Positions 17,202-26,549 are shown, numbered from the stretch's first letter. The stretch is DNA of 64,000 nucleotides from Porticoccus sp002390525 (GCA_943846655.1 OX044352.1:62001-126000), one strand, 5' to 3'. Notes: a model not told the origin generated them from the sequence alone. Numbers and translations are program-made.

Positions 17202-18266
17202 TTATTCTATCACCTTGATTTCACTATCATCTATTGTGTCATTTTTCTGATTCGCTTCTGCTTTGTTTTCTTTTTTTAATACCGGCATTAGTTGTGCTCT
17301 AATTTTTTCTTCAATTTCATTGGCTATGCTTTCATTTTCGCGCAAATATATACAAGCATTAGATTTACCTTGGCCAATTTTATTTCCATTGTAAGCATAC
17401 CAAGAGCCTGCTTTTTCAATTAAATCACATTTAACACCAAGATCTATTACCTCACCTAAATGATTTATCCCTTGTCCATATAAAATCTGAAATTCACATT
17501 GCTTGAATGGAGGTGAGATTTTATTTTTGACCACTTTTACCCTTGTTTCATTTCCAGTTATCTCGTCGCCTTCTTTCACTGCTCCGATTCTACGAATATC
17601 TAAACGAACTGACGAATAAAACTTCAGTGCATTGCCACCTGTGGTCGTTTCAGGGTTGCCAAACATAACACCTATTTTCATACGAATTTGATTAATAAAT
17701 ATCACTAAACAATTTGCATTTTTGATATTACTAGTTAATTTACGTAAAGCTTGAGACATTAATCTTGCCTGAAGGCCCACATGGTGGTCTCCCATTTCAC
17801 CCTCTATTTCTGCTCTTGGGGTAAGTGCTGCAACAGAATCTATTACTAACACATCTATGGTTCCAGATCTTACTAACATGTCAGTAACCTCAAGAGCTTG
17901 TTCACCTGTATCCGGTTGCGAAACAAAAAGGTCATCTACTTGAACACCAAGCTTTTCTGCATACACAGGATCCAAAGCATGCTCTGCATCTATAAAAGCA
18001 CAAGTGCCACCAACTTTTTGTGCCTCTGCTATAACCTGAAGTGTTAACGTAGTTTTACCAGAAGACTCAGGTCCATAAATTTCAACCACCCTACCCTTTG
18101 GTAGCCCGCCAATTCCAAGGGCGACATCTAACCCCAAGGATCCAGTAGAAATTGCTGGTATCGCTTGATGCTCTTTGTCTCCCATTCGCATTACCGTACC
18201 TTTACCAAACTGTCTTTCAATTTGCGATAGTGCTGCCTGAAGGGCTTTTTCTTTATTGGGCTCCAT
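17202..18266 (-). CDS. recA: Recombinase RecA
   Basis: A 354-residue RecA. Walker A GPESSGKTT, the MAW-type region with GGNALKFYSSVRLDIRR, loop L2 (INQIRMKIGVMFGNPETTTG) and an acidic C-terminal tail (NDTIDDSEIKVIE) are all in place. It drives strand exchange and LexA self-cleavage. Upstream is a LexA-type box inside a long palindrome, consistent with SOS control. Confidence 0.99.
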   Translation of the reverse strand: MEPNKEKALQAALSQIERQFGKGTVMRMGDKEHQAIPAISTGSLGLDVALGIGGLPKGRVVEIYGPESSGKTTLTLQVIAEAQKVGGTCAFIDAEHALDPVYAEKLGVQVDDLFVSQPDTGEQALEVTDMLVRSGTIDVLVIDSVAALTPRAEIEGEMGDHHVGLQARLMSQALRKLTSNIKNANCLVIFINQIRMKIGVMFGNPETTTGGNALKFYSSVRLDIRRIGAVKEGDEITGNETRVKVVKNKISPPFKQCEFQILYGQGINHLGEVIDLGVKCDLIEKAGSWYAYNGNKIGQGKSNACIYLRENESIANEIEEKIRAQLMPVLKKENKAEANQKNDTIDDSEIKVIE

Positions 18267-18330
18267 AATAACTTCCTTTTTTCTTATATAGTTTTTAATT
18301 GTGTCACATAATTATTAATTTTAACTTAAA

Positions 18331-18364
18331 TTTCGACTACTGTATAGCCATACAGTAGTCGAAA
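18331..18364 (-). promoter_or_regulatory. LexA (SOS) operator of recA inside a 34-bp palindrome
   Basis: TACTGTATAGCCATACAGTA (18338-18357) matches the Escherichia-type LexA consensus CTGT-N8-ACAG with full outer TA dyads. The symmetry continues seven bases further on each side (TTTCGAC / GTCGAAA), so 32 of 34 bases form an inverted repeat. It lies 65-98 bp upstream of the recA start codon. LexA repression is inferred from the consensus; lexA itself is not in the window. Confidence 0.8.
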
Positions 18365-18394
18365 TATTCCAATTTACTCGGGCATAGAATTTTA

Positions 18395-18418
18395 CTATAT
18401 CAAAATATTTTGATATAG
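18395..18418. promoter_or_regulatory. Perfect 24-bp palindrome in the recA/fdxA divergent region
   Basis: The half CTATATCAAAAT is followed at once by its exact reverse complement. It is 30 bp from the LexA palindrome and about 100 bp upstream of the fdxA -10 box. It could be an operator for a dimeric regulator of recA or of the genes to the right. No T-run follows, so it is not a clear terminator. Confidence 0.45.
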
Positions 18419-18492
18419 AAGCAAGCATATGTTAAATTATTGTAATAATCTTATTTAATTTTCGATATTTATAAAGTTATGAAAAATATTTG

Positions 18493-18522
18493 TTTAAAAG
18501 AGTCCATCGATTTCTGTATAAT
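18493..18522 (+). promoter_or_regulatory. Putative sigma-70 promoter of the ferredoxin gene
   Basis: A perfect TATAAT with a TG one base ahead (18515-18522). The -35 match about 18 bp upstream (TTTAAA) is weak. The ATG of fdxA is 41 bp downstream. Confidence 0.5.
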
Positions 18523-18563
18523 TTCGCACAGTTTCATATATCAGGTGTACGGAGAATAATATA

Positions 18564-18887
18564 ATGCCATTCGTAGTCGGCGAAAACTGCATAAAGTGCA
18601 AATATACTGATTGTGTAGAAGTATGCCCAGTGGATTGTTTCTATGAAGGACCAAATTTCTTAGTAATCCACCCTGATGAATGTATTGATTGTGCACTTTG
18701 TGAACCAGAGTGTCCTGCTGGAGCAATATTTTCTGAGGATGAGCTCCCAGAAGATCAACAAGTATACCTAGAACTTAATTCCGAGTTATCTGAAGTTTGG
18801 CCAAATATTACTGAAGCAAAAACACCGGCGGAAGACGCTGAAAAGTGGGATGGGATAAAAGGAAAACTGGAGTACCTAGAGCGATAA
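18564..18887 (+). CDS. fdxA: 7Fe ferredoxin FdxA ([3Fe-4S][4Fe-4S])
   Basis: A 107-residue ferredoxin beginning MPFVVGENCIKCKYTDC, with CVEVCPVDC and CIDCALCEPECPAGAI, the cysteine pattern of the 7Fe family. The acidic C-terminal extension (EVWPNITEAKTPAEDAEKW) is also typical. It is a cytosolic low-potential electron carrier and could exchange electrons with the Rnf complex encoded further on (inference). The gene lies near recA in Pseudomonas too. Confidence 0.96.
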   Translation: MPFVVGENCIKCKYTDCVEVCPVDCFYEGPNFLVIHPDECIDCALCEPECPAGAIFSEDELPEDQQVYLELNSELSEVWPNITEAKTPAEDAEKWDGIKGKLEYLER

Positions 18888-18904
18888 TATAAAAATCTAA
18901 TAGG

Positions 18905-20779
18905 TTATTCGACGCATTCAAAGCAACTTAGATAGATACCCCTAGGGTCATTCAACACTTCCAAAAAACCAAACTTTTTGTAAAGATTATTAAATTTGAT
19001 CAGTAACTCTGGAACAAAAGTTGATACTGGAACAGATTCTCCTAAATACTTTACTTGTGTATTTCCAATCTGATTCAAAATTTTCTCTTGAAAGCTTAAT
19101 GGCCTGATCAATTCACGTAATTCGTAATTATCAAGTTTTGCTATATTAGCGGCTGCCGATACAGCCTCATTTAATCCTCCCAGCTTATCAACTAACCCTA
19201 ATTCTAATGCTTTTTCGCCAGTCCAAACTCGACCTTGTGCTATGAGTCCTACCTTTTTAACACTGATATTTCTCGCTTCAGCAACAATACTCAAAAACTT
19301 ACTGTAGGTATAATCTACCCCAGATTGTATAACTTGTTTAGCATGATCAGACATAGGTCTTGATATCTGATAAATGTTAGATAGTGTCGTTGTATCGACA
19401 CCATCACTCCTGACTCCAATATTTTGTAGAGTTTCTTCGAATGTAGGAACAATTCCAAAAACACCTATAGATCCAGTAATTGTTGTTGGGGTAGACCATA
19501 TCTCTGTAGCCCCCATAGCTATCCAAAACCCACCAGATGCTGCTACAGAACCCATTGAAATTACTACTGGTTTACCGAGCTCTTTCAAAGCTATTATATC
19601 TTGACGAATTGCTTCAGAGGCAAAGGCACCTCCTCCCGGACTGTCTATTCTAATCACTACAGCTTTAATGCTGTCATCCTCTTTGGCCTGCTTTATGAGC
19701 AGAGACATGCTTTCACTACCTATTTTTCCATTTGGTTGATCTCCAATCTCGATAGGTCCACTGGCAGTTATTAGAGCGATATGATTTGTATTGTCTCTTG
19801 CTTTTGATAGATATATTTTTTGCTTAATATGCCTCATATAGCTCGAAGAGTCGATATACTGGTAGCCTCCGTCATCATCCATCCCAGACACTGAGATCAG
19901 ATAATCTATACTGTCTTTTCTGTTAGATATCTTGTCTATGAGACCAGCATTAAGTGCTAATTTAGCAGCATCTCCCTTATAATTTAATAATTTTTTTCCC
20001 AGATTATTTGAATAATCACTTAAAAAATTTTCCGGTAAATTTCTGGATTTTTCAACTCTTTTTGTATAGGCGTTCCATAAGTCATTCACCCAAATTGAGG
20101 TATGCTCTTTAGACTCGTCAGACATACTATTACGAGTAAATGGTTCAATTGCATCTTTGTAAACGCCGACTCGAAAAACATTAACTTTAATCTTAAGTTG
20201 ATCCAAAGCATCCTTAAAATAACTATTATATCTACTATAACCTTCAATCAAAACAGAACCCATCGGATTAAGATGGATTTCATCAGCAAAACTTGCTAGG
20301 AAATATTGTTCTTGGTTATAGCTATCTCCGATAGCAGTGATGGATTTACCACTTGACTTGAAGCGTGTCAGAGCTTTACCTAATTCTTCAAGCTTGCTTA
20401 TCCCGCCACCAGTGAAATAATCTAAATCTAAAACCAGATTAGTGATACGCTTATCGCCAGATGCATAATCAATCGTAGTAATAAGTTCTGAAAGTAATGT
20501 TTCTGTCTCAACGCCACTTTTTTCCATGAATTTTTTTAGTGGAGAAACATAGGTTTTTGTCTCCACTAAAGTACCGATAGGAGATATTTTTAGAGCAGCT
20601 TTATCTGGTAAAGGTTGATCACCGTTTTTCAGAGAAATTACAAGAATAAAAATAGATATACAGACTATGAATAAACTTGCTAAAACCTGAACACATATTA
20701 TGAGGGTTTTGCATATTCTTTTAAAAAAATTTAGAAAGTTCAATTTTGGTCTGCCTGATAAAGTGAATATTGCTTCCAT
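18905..20779 (-). CDS. sppA: Signal peptide peptidase SppA, 67K type
   Basis: A 624-residue inner-membrane protease of the long, two-domain type that degrades cleaved signal peptides. One N-terminal membrane segment (about 22-50) is followed by the Lys of VGVYKDAIEPF in the first repeat and the Ser nucleophile in GSVAASGGFW in the second, the Ser-Lys dyad split between repeats as in Escherichia coli. The tail NDPRGIYLSCFECVE resembles the conserved end of the family. Its start overlaps the end of the DUF2069 gene by 40 bp. Confidence 0.95.
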   Translation of the reverse strand: MEAIFTLSGRPKLNFLNFFKRICKTLIICVQVLASLFIVCISIFILVISLKNGDQPLPDKAALKISPIGTLVETKTYVSPLKKFMEKSGVETETLLSELITTIDYASGDKRITNLVLDLDYFTGGGISKLEELGKALTRFKSSGKSITAIGDSYNQEQYFLASFADEIHLNPMGSVLIEGYSRYNSYFKDALDQLKIKVNVFRVGVYKDAIEPFTRNSMSDESKEHTSIWVNDLWNAYTKRVEKSRNLPENFLSDYSNNLGKKLLNYKGDAAKLALNAGLIDKISNRKDSIDYLISVSGMDDDGGYQYIDSSSYMRHIKQKIYLSKARDNTNHIALITASGPIEIGDQPNGKIGSESMSLLIKQAKEDDSIKAVVIRIDSPGGGAFASEAIRQDIIALKELGKPVVISMGSVAASGGFWIAMGATEIWSTPTTITGSIGVFGIVPTFEETLQNIGVRSDGVDTTTLSNIYQISRPMSDHAKQVIQSGVDYTYSKFLSIVAEARNISVKKVGLIAQGRVWTGEKALELGLVDKLGGLNEAVSAAANIAKLDNYELRELIRPLSFQEKILNQIGNTQVKYLGESVPVSTFVPELLIKFNNLYKKFGFLEVLNDPRGIYLSCFECVE

Positions 20780-21117
20780 CTACTATGTAGCATAGCAACG
20801 ATAAATATGATCACTAGTATTAATATTTCTAAAACATCCAAGTAACTAGAATCCGGTGAAAAGTAATTATTAACCGCTACTATAAAATATAACAGTGTCA
20901 CAAAGCACAGCATCGATATGGTTTTATACTTTTCTTTGTATATACCCGGCAGCAGCAGACATATCGGCAAGTACGTAAAAATTATTATAGTAATCGGATT
21001 AGATTTTAAAAGGCTATTAAGCAGTAATACGAATAGAAAAGTTACTATACTTGCCCAAGTCAGTTTACGACATATGCGTAATTTTTTTTCTAGATTAATA
21101 ATGAATTTAACTTTCAT
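20740..21117 (-). CDS. DUF2069 family membrane protein
   Basis: A 125-residue protein with about four membrane segments (23-37, 42-57, 67-81, 93-109). It sits between wrbA and sppA; in Pseudomonas a DUF2069 protein follows wrbA in the same arsC-wrbA-DUF2069-hda order, which supports the assignment. Function unknown. Confidence 0.75.
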   Translation of the reverse strand: MKVKFIINLEKKLRICRKLTWASIVTFLFVLLLNSLLKSNPITIIIFTYLPICLLLPGIYKEKYKTISMLCFVTLLYFIVAVNNYFSPDSSYLDVLEILILVIIFIVAMLHSRWKQYSLYQADQN

Positions 21118-21135
21118 ATTAAAAGTATTCTCAAC

Positions 21136-21729
21136 TCAAAGATGAATTGTTAATAGTTTTGCCAAACTAGAAATTCTTTTTCCAAGGGCAACACATAAGT
21201 CTGATTCGTCGTTTGTCATATCATTGAAGTCTTTGCCTGTTTGACATGAAGCGCCGTAAGGTGTTCCTCCCCTTTGAGTATTATGGAGGGCCTGCTCGCT
21301 ATATGGTAACCCGGCCAAAATCATACCCTGATGCATTAGAGGTAACATCATAGTCAAAAGAGTTGTCTCTTGCCCGCCATGCAAAGACCCTGTAGATGTA
21401 AAAACTCCAGCTGGTTTTCCTATTAAATCTCCATTAAGCCAGATATCTCCAGTCATATCTAAAAAATACTTTAATGGAGCAGCCATATTACCAAAACGCG
21501 TAGGACTTCCAAGAATTAAACCTAAACTCTCTCTTAAATCTTCTTGAGTACAATAGAGATGTCCTTTATCTGGAATATCTGATTGAGAGCTTTCGCAAAC
21601 ATTAGAAACAGGCGGAACAGTTCTCACTCTGGCTTCTAAACCAGACATTTCAACACCATCTGCTATTTTTTCAGCCATTTTTTTAGTATTGCCATTATGG
21701 GAATAATAAAGAATTAAAATATAGCCCAT
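21136..21729 (-). CDS. wrbA: NAD(P)H:quinone oxidoreductase, WrbA type
   Basis: A 197-residue flavodoxin-fold protein. FMN phosphate loop YYSHNGNTKKMAEK (9-22) and the flavin-ring box SPTRFGNMAAPLKYFLD are present. It reduces quinones by two electrons and protects from redox stress. ATG shares its A with the TAA of the arsC-like gene (TAATG), so the two are translationally coupled. Confidence 0.93.
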   Translation of the reverse strand: MGYILILYYSHNGNTKKMAEKIADGVEMSGLEARVRTVPPVSNVCESSQSDIPDKGHLYCTQEDLRESLGLILGSPTRFGNMAAPLKYFLDMTGDIWLNGDLIGKPAGVFTSTGSLHGGQETTLLTMMLPLMHQGMILAGLPYSEQALHNTQRGGTPYGASCQTGKDFNDMTNDESDLCVALGKRISSLAKLLTIHL

Positions 21730-22073
21730 TAAATAATCTCCAATACAATCTCAGGAGGCCGCCCTATGACAGCTTTATTACCATTCGTTATTATAGGGCG
21801 CTCTATAAGCTTTGGATAGGAGACCATAGTCTCTATAAGTTCACTTTCTGTTTTTGTATTATCTGATAAATTATTTTCTTTATAGGCGCTCTCGGTTTTT
21901 CTTAAAAGCTCCCTAGCTGTAATACCAAGCTTTCTTAAAATGCCCTCGAGATCCTCAAATGATGGTGGGGTATCAAGATAGAGTATAATATTTAATGGGA
22001 CATCCGAAGCCTCCAAGAGTGCCAGAGCTTGTCTAGATTTTGAACAACGTGGGTTGTGATAAATACTGATCAT
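21729..22073 (-). CDS. arsC: ArsC-family reductase (glutaredoxin type)
   Basis: A 114-residue thioredoxin-fold protein with the active-site box NPRCSKSRQALALLE (CSxSR), a Leu-rich middle (LRKLGITARELLR) and the C-terminal ERPIITNGNKAVIGRPPE typical of glutaredoxin-linked arsenate reductases. Some family members have other disulfide-exchange roles, and no other arsenic gene is nearby, so arsenate as substrate is not certain. Confidence 0.85.
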   Translation of the reverse strand: MISIYHNPRCSKSRQALALLEASDVPLNIILYLDTPPSFEDLEGILRKLGITARELLRKTESAYKENNLSDNTKTESELIETMVSYPKLIERPIITNGNKAVIGRPPEIVLEII

Positions 22074-22172
22074 ATTGTTTGAAAAATTCCTTGTTATAAT
22101 TAAATTAATTAATCTATTTTAGCTGGAAAGCTGTCTATAGGGCTAGCTAGGTTTGCATATTAGGGGGCAAAC

Positions 22173-22991
22173 ATGAATTTTATACAACCGAAACTAAATA
22201 TTATGATAGTGTTTTTTAAATATTTCTTTCGGCGCTTTAAAGAGGATGAGTGCAGTCAAACTGCCTCTGCTCTAACATTTATGACCTTATTTTCCCTTGT
22301 TCCGATGATGACCCTAATGTTTTCATTGTTCACATTAGTGCCTTTTTTTCTCGGACTGGAGGATAAAATACAAGATTTAATTTTTAATCATTTTGTACCG
22401 CAAAGCGGAAAAGAGATACAAGAATATTTAAACAATTTTTTAGATCAAGCGCGAGAGCTGTCGATTATAGGCGGGGCCGTGCTTTTAATAACGTCTTACT
22501 TGATGCTATCAAGCATTGAGAGGGCTTTTAATAAAATTTGGAATAACACTAAATCTAGAGGAGGTCTCTATAGTTTTGTTTTATATTGGTGTGTTCTGAG
22601 TATATGTCCATTATTACTTGGTTTTGGCCTGGTTATCCAAACCTATTTCTTTTCATTTCAATTACTGTCTAATAATAATGTATTTTCTATAGCAAGCGTT
22701 TTTATGCACATTATCCCATTGCTCCTTACATGGGGGGTATTTAGTTTCATTTTCATTGCTGTGCCAAACTGTAAAGTATCTAAATATTATGGGGCTACAG
22801 GAGGTTTATTTGCTTCAATATTTTTTGAACTTGCAAAAACACTCTTCGGTACGATCATATCTTATTCTAGTTATGCAAGTATTTACGGTGTTTTCGCTAT
22901 ATTTCCTATATTTTTGATCTGGATCTATTTGGTTTGGATGATTGTTTTGGCTGGAGCTGAATTAGCAAGATCTTTAGAAACATTTGAATAA
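22173..22991 (+). CDS. YihY/BrkB-family inner-membrane protein
   Basis: A 272-residue protein with six predicted membrane segments and the family hallmarks DECSQTASALTFMTLFSLVPM near the N-terminus and GATGGLFASIFFELAK / YGVFAIFPIFLIWIYLVW near the end. Often annotated as ribonuclease BN-like, which is not supported; transport or envelope function is unproven. Start fits AGGGGGC five bases ahead. Divergent from arsC. Confidence 0.9.
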   Translation: MNFIQPKLNIMIVFFKYFFRRFKEDECSQTASALTFMTLFSLVPMMTLMFSLFTLVPFFLGLEDKIQDLIFNHFVPQSGKEIQEYLNNFLDQARELSIIGGAVLLITSYLMLSSIERAFNKIWNNTKSRGGLYSFVLYWCVLSICPLLLGFGLVIQTYFFSFQLLSNNNVFSIASVFMHIIPLLLTWGVFSFIFIAVPNCKVSKYYGATGGLFASIFFELAKTLFGTIISYSSYASIYGVFAIFPIFLIWIYLVWMIVLAGAELARSLETFE

Positions 22992-23017
22992 GCTTAATTT
23001 AGCTTATAGCATACTCG

Positions 23018-23725
23018 CTAGTCCCAACCTAAAGCTGACTTAATGAAAGGTTTGCTGAGCTTACGTTTTTCTTGCAATGAAAATTTCTCTAAAATATCGA
23101 GGCAATTCATCAATGAGTTCATCTCTCTGGGTGATCTAGCAATTATAAATTGAGCTAGATCATCAGTAATCTTCATTCCTCTCCTCAGGGCACGAAACTG
23201 AATTATTTTTGATTTAGATACATCATCTAAACTGGCGAGCTGGAATAAAGAACCAGACGAAAGTCTTGAGTGAAGATCAGGTAGATTCAATGGTAATTCG
23301 CGGGCGGAGCAATTCGCACCAACCAGTAAAGATCCACAAGAATCTTTGATTCGATTATAAAGATTAAAAAGTTGTCGCTCCCAGTAGATATTCCCAGAAA
23401 TAGCTTGGATATTATCTAGGCAAATTAGTGATATTACATCAAGATTTCTAAATAGCTCTTCAGGAGAGTAATCTAAGAATTCTGATAAAGATAAATATTG
23501 AGCTGATAAATTTTGAGTCAACGTATTGTGACAACTCGCCTGCAGTAAGTGCGACACGCCACTACCTTGCCCACCCCAAAGATAGACAAAAGAGTTTTTT
23601 TTAGACAATAACTGTTTTTGAAGAACCTCAACAGCAACAGCATTTTCGCTACCTTTTTGTAAGAAGAAGTTTTCAAATGTTGCATCATCTTTTAGATTAA
23701 CATTTAAAATAAGCTGTTCAGACAT
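23018..23725 (-). CDS. hda: DnaA regulatory inactivator Hda (DnaA-related ATPase)
   Basis: A 235-residue protein with a DnaA-like AAA+ fold. The N-terminal SEQLILNV resembles the beta-clamp binding motif (QLxL) that ties Hda to the sliding clamp, where it stimulates ATP hydrolysis by DnaA. LDNIQAISGN matches the family's Walker B region. The Walker A loop reads GGQGSGVSHLL, with Val where Lys (or Arg in E. coli Hda) is expected. I use ATG 23725; the frame has a TTG one codon earlier. The position next to purM matches Pseudomonas. Confidence 0.88.
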   Translation of the reverse strand: MSEQLILNVNLKDDATFENFFLQKGSENAVAVEVLQKQLLSKKNSFVYLWGGQGSGVSHLLQASCHNTLTQNLSAQYLSLSEFLDYSPEELFRNLDVISLICLDNIQAISGNIYWERQLFNLYNRIKDSCGSLLVGANCSARELPLNLPDLHSRLSSGSLFQLASLDDVSKSKIIQFRALRRGMKITDDLAQFIIARSPREMNSLMNCLDILEKFSLQEKRKLSKPFIKSALGWD

Positions 23726-23967
23726 CAATCACCCACAACATAAATTGTTTTTGTTCAAAGGGTCTAATAATTTTAAGTTCATAAATTTAGGTATTTTACA
23801 TAAAAATAAATTATTCATAATATAATTATATCAGTTGAGAGAAGATAGAGGCATTATCTAACTGTCAGTTTGTTTTTTTTGATATAAAATAGATATTCTT
23901 TCAATTTTGCTAAAAGGGAATATTTAGGCGCTACAGATGATTAATTTATTAAAGGTAATTAAAAATT

Positions 23968-25026
23968 ATGTATGATAAAAATATTATCCCTTTGAGCTAT
24001 AAAGATGCTGGTGTGGATATAGATGCAGGAAATATTCTCGTAGAACGAATAAAAAACGTCTCAAAGGACACGCAGCGACCTGAGGTCTTATCAAGTCTTG
24101 GTGGATTTGGGGCGTTATTCAACTTGCCCACTGGCTACAGGGAACCTGTTCTTGCATCAGGTACAGATGGTGTTGGTACAAAGTTGAAACTCGCGATAGA
24201 TATTAATATTCACGATACAATAGGAATTGACTTAGTGGCGATGTGCGTGAATGATCTTTTAGTTTGTGGTGCAGAACCATTATTTTTTCTCGATTATTAT
24301 GCAACTGCAAAATTAGATATTGATGTAGCGGCATCGGTAGTTTCTGGAATTGGCGTAGGCTGTAAATTAGCTGGTTGTTCCTTGGTAGGTGGTGAAACTG
24401 CTGAAATGCCTGGAATGTATACAGGGTCAGATTATGATCTTGCTGGGTTCTGTGTCGGTATAGTAGAAAAATCAGAGATCATAGACGGCAAGAGCCCTAG
24501 GCAGGGTGATGCTCTAATTGGTATTGCATCTAGTGGCCCTCATTCTAATGGCTATTCATTAATAAGAAAAATTATCGAGGTATCTCAAACAGATATAAAA
24601 AGTGAGCTTGTTGGCAAAGTTTTACTCTCAGAGGCGCTACTAGCTCCTACAAAAATCTATGTTAAATCTATCTTATCCTTGATAAAAAATCCTAATGTAA
24701 ATGTTAATGCACTTGCACATATTACTGGAGGTGGGCTTCTAGAAAACATTCCTAGAGTACTTCCTAAAAACACTAAAGCAGTCATCGATCTAATGAGTTG
24801 GGATGAGCCTCCTATTTTCGACTGGCTACGAAAAAAAGGTAACGTTGACCCGCATGAAATGTATCGAACCTTTAATTGCGGTATTGGTATGGTTGTATGT
24901 GTGCCAGCTACAATGACTCAATTATCTATAGATATCTTAAGTTCTTCAGGTGAAAACGCATTTGTTATTGGCGAAATAGCTCGAGCTGAAGACGGCGAAG
25001 AAAAAGTTGTACTAAAAGGGCTATAG
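23968..25026 (+). CDS. purM: Phosphoribosylformylglycinamidine cyclo-ligase (AIR synthetase)
   Basis: A 352-residue PurM that converts FGAM to AIR with ATP in purine synthesis. The family boxes SYKDAGVDIDAGN, ASGTDGVGTKLKLA, GGETAEMPGMY and HITGGGLLENIPR are complete. It is followed 12 bp later by purN, the usual purM-purN operon. Confidence 0.98.
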   Translation: MYDKNIIPLSYKDAGVDIDAGNILVERIKNVSKDTQRPEVLSSLGGFGALFNLPTGYREPVLASGTDGVGTKLKLAIDINIHDTIGIDLVAMCVNDLLVCGAEPLFFLDYYATAKLDIDVAASVVSGIGVGCKLAGCSLVGGETAEMPGMYTGSDYDLAGFCVGIVEKSEIIDGKSPRQGDALIGIASSGPHSNGYSLIRKIIEVSQTDIKSELVGKVLLSEALLAPTKIYVKSILSLIKNPNVNVNALAHITGGGLLENIPRVLPKNTKAVIDLMSWDEPPIFDWLRKKGNVDPHEMYRTFNCGIGMVVCVPATMTQLSIDILSSSGENAFVIGEIARAEDGEEKVVLKGL

Positions 25027-25038
25027 AGAGTTATACCA

Positions 25039-25716
25039 ATGCATAAAGCTAGATTAGCTGTTTTATTATCAGGAGATGGTAGCAATCTACAGGCACTCAT
25101 AGATGCAACTCAAAATGGCATAATTAATGCTGAGATTGTTCTTGTGGTAAGCAATAAATTTGATGCTGGAGGACTAAAGCGAGCGCAAAAATCTGGTATT
25201 GAAAACATTGTTTTGGATAATCTTCGATATGCAGATAGAAGAAGCTTTGATTTTGTACTGGAATCAAAACTAAAAAAATATAATCTTGATCTAATTGTTT
25301 TAGCTGGTTTTATGCGAATTCTTACCTCAGATTTTGTTGAAGCTTTTGCTGGACGAATACTAAATATTCATCCATCTCTCTTACCTAAATATCGTGGTCT
25401 CCACACGCACCAAAAGGCACTAGACGCCGGTGATAAAAATGCAGGTGCCACAGTTCATTTTGTGACTACTGAGCTTGATGGAGGACCGTCAATAATCCAA
25501 GCTGTGGTTCCAATTTTGAAGAATGATTCAGTCGATGCGTTAGCGAGACGTATACTAATCAAGGAGCACCAAATTTATCCATTAGCAGTGAAGTTATTTT
25601 GTGAAGGCCGTCTATCCTTGATAGATGAAAAAGCAGTATTCGATTCAGCTATATTACCTAAAAATGGACTTAGATTTACTGACGAATTAATAAAGCTAGA
25701 GCAATATATATGCTAA
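25039..25716 (+). CDS. purN: Phosphoribosylglycinamide formyltransferase (GAR transformylase)
   Basis: A 225-residue PurN. It adds a formyl group from 10-formyl-tetrahydrofolate to GAR. The N-terminal VLLSGDGSNLQALID and the catalytic NIHPSLLPKYRGLHTHQKAL (Asn and His) are present, with the following GATVHFVTTELDGG. The end overlaps the start of the DUF3108 gene by 7 bp. Confidence 0.97.
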   Translation: MHKARLAVLLSGDGSNLQALIDATQNGIINAEIVLVVSNKFDAGGLKRAQKSGIENIVLDNLRYADRRSFDFVLESKLKKYNLDLIVLAGFMRILTSDFVEAFAGRILNIHPSLLPKYRGLHTHQKALDAGDKNAGATVHFVTTELDGGPSIIQAVVPILKNDSVDALARRILIKEHQIYPLAVKLFCEGRLSLIDEKAVFDSAILPKNGLRFTDELIKLEQYIC

Positions 25717-26531
25717 AATTCGTAATTTTATATAATGTAAATAAAATGTTTTGCGTAGTTAATCATCAAATACTAAAAAAAAATTTGAAGGTGCCTCAAT
25801 ATCCCTTATTAAAGGACCTTAGCTGTATTTCAATTTTTTTATTTTTTTCTGTTTTCGTTCAGGCTAAAGAGCTAAAAAAAATTAATCCTCTTGCACTTGA
25901 AGAGCATAATCTTAAATATACCAGCTCTTATAACGGAATTAATCTCGAAACCACACGGTCATTAAAAAATAATCTTGGTATTTATACTCAAGAGGCAAAC
26001 GCAAAAAATATTTTAGGTGACGTGAAGGAAACCTCAGTATTTAAAATTGACAAAAATGGAAGTATTTCGGAAATTGAATACAAGCTAACAAAAAGTGTAT
26101 TGGGTATAAAAAAAGAAGAGATCTTGACTTATGATCAATCATTAGGTGTGGCAAAGTATCGCTCTAAGAAAAAAAAACAACAAATTTTTAAGCGAGATGC
26201 TCACCTTAATAATCTTACCTCACAAATAAAACTTCAAAGCGATCTAATCAACAAAGCTGAGCTTTTGAGCTATGCTGTGATCAGAAGAGGCAAGATAAAA
26301 CTTTTGAATTATAATATTATGGGAGAAGAGTTTCTCAAAACAGAGCTAGGGGTCATCAGCACGCTAAAACTTAAAAGAACAAGACAAAAAAGCAACAGAG
26401 AAACATTTTTATGGTTTGCACCTCAATGGAACTACTTGCTTGTAAAGCTCGAACAAAAAGAAAAAGGAGGAGAAAACTTCACTATGTTATTGCGAGAAGG
26501 TAGTTTAAATCATACCAATTTAATGAAATAA
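25710..26531 (+). CDS. DUF3108 family secreted protein
   Basis: Up to 273 residues. A hydrophobic stretch (SCISIFLFFSVFVQA, about 38-52) followed by KELKK looks like a signal peptide, so export to the periplasm is likely. The start is uncertain: ATG 25710 overlaps the purN stop, and ATG 25746 gives a more normal leader length. The body LKYTSSYNGINLETTRSL ... IEYKLTKSVLGIKKEE matches DUF3108, which also follows purN in Pseudomonas. Function unknown. Confidence 0.78.
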   Translation: MLKFVILYNVNKMFCVVNHQILKKNLKVPQYPLLKDLSCISIFLFFSVFVQAKELKKINPLALEEHNLKYTSSYNGINLETTRSLKNNLGIYTQEANAKNILGDVKETSVFKIDKNGSISEIEYKLTKSVLGIKKEEILTYDQSLGVAKYRSKKKKQQIFKRDAHLNNLTSQIKLQSDLINKAELLSYAVIRRGKIKLLNYNIMGEEFLKTELGVISTLKLKRTRQKSNRETFLWFAPQWNYLLVKLEQKEKGGENFTMLLREGSLNHTNLMK

Positions 26532-26549
26532 AAAATGAAGAGCTCAAAG

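Noticed and set aside
22988..23007. A terminator between yihY-like and hda genes
   Set aside because: The 7-bp ATAAGCT/AGCTTAT stem is AT-rich and lacks a T-run; too weak to list.
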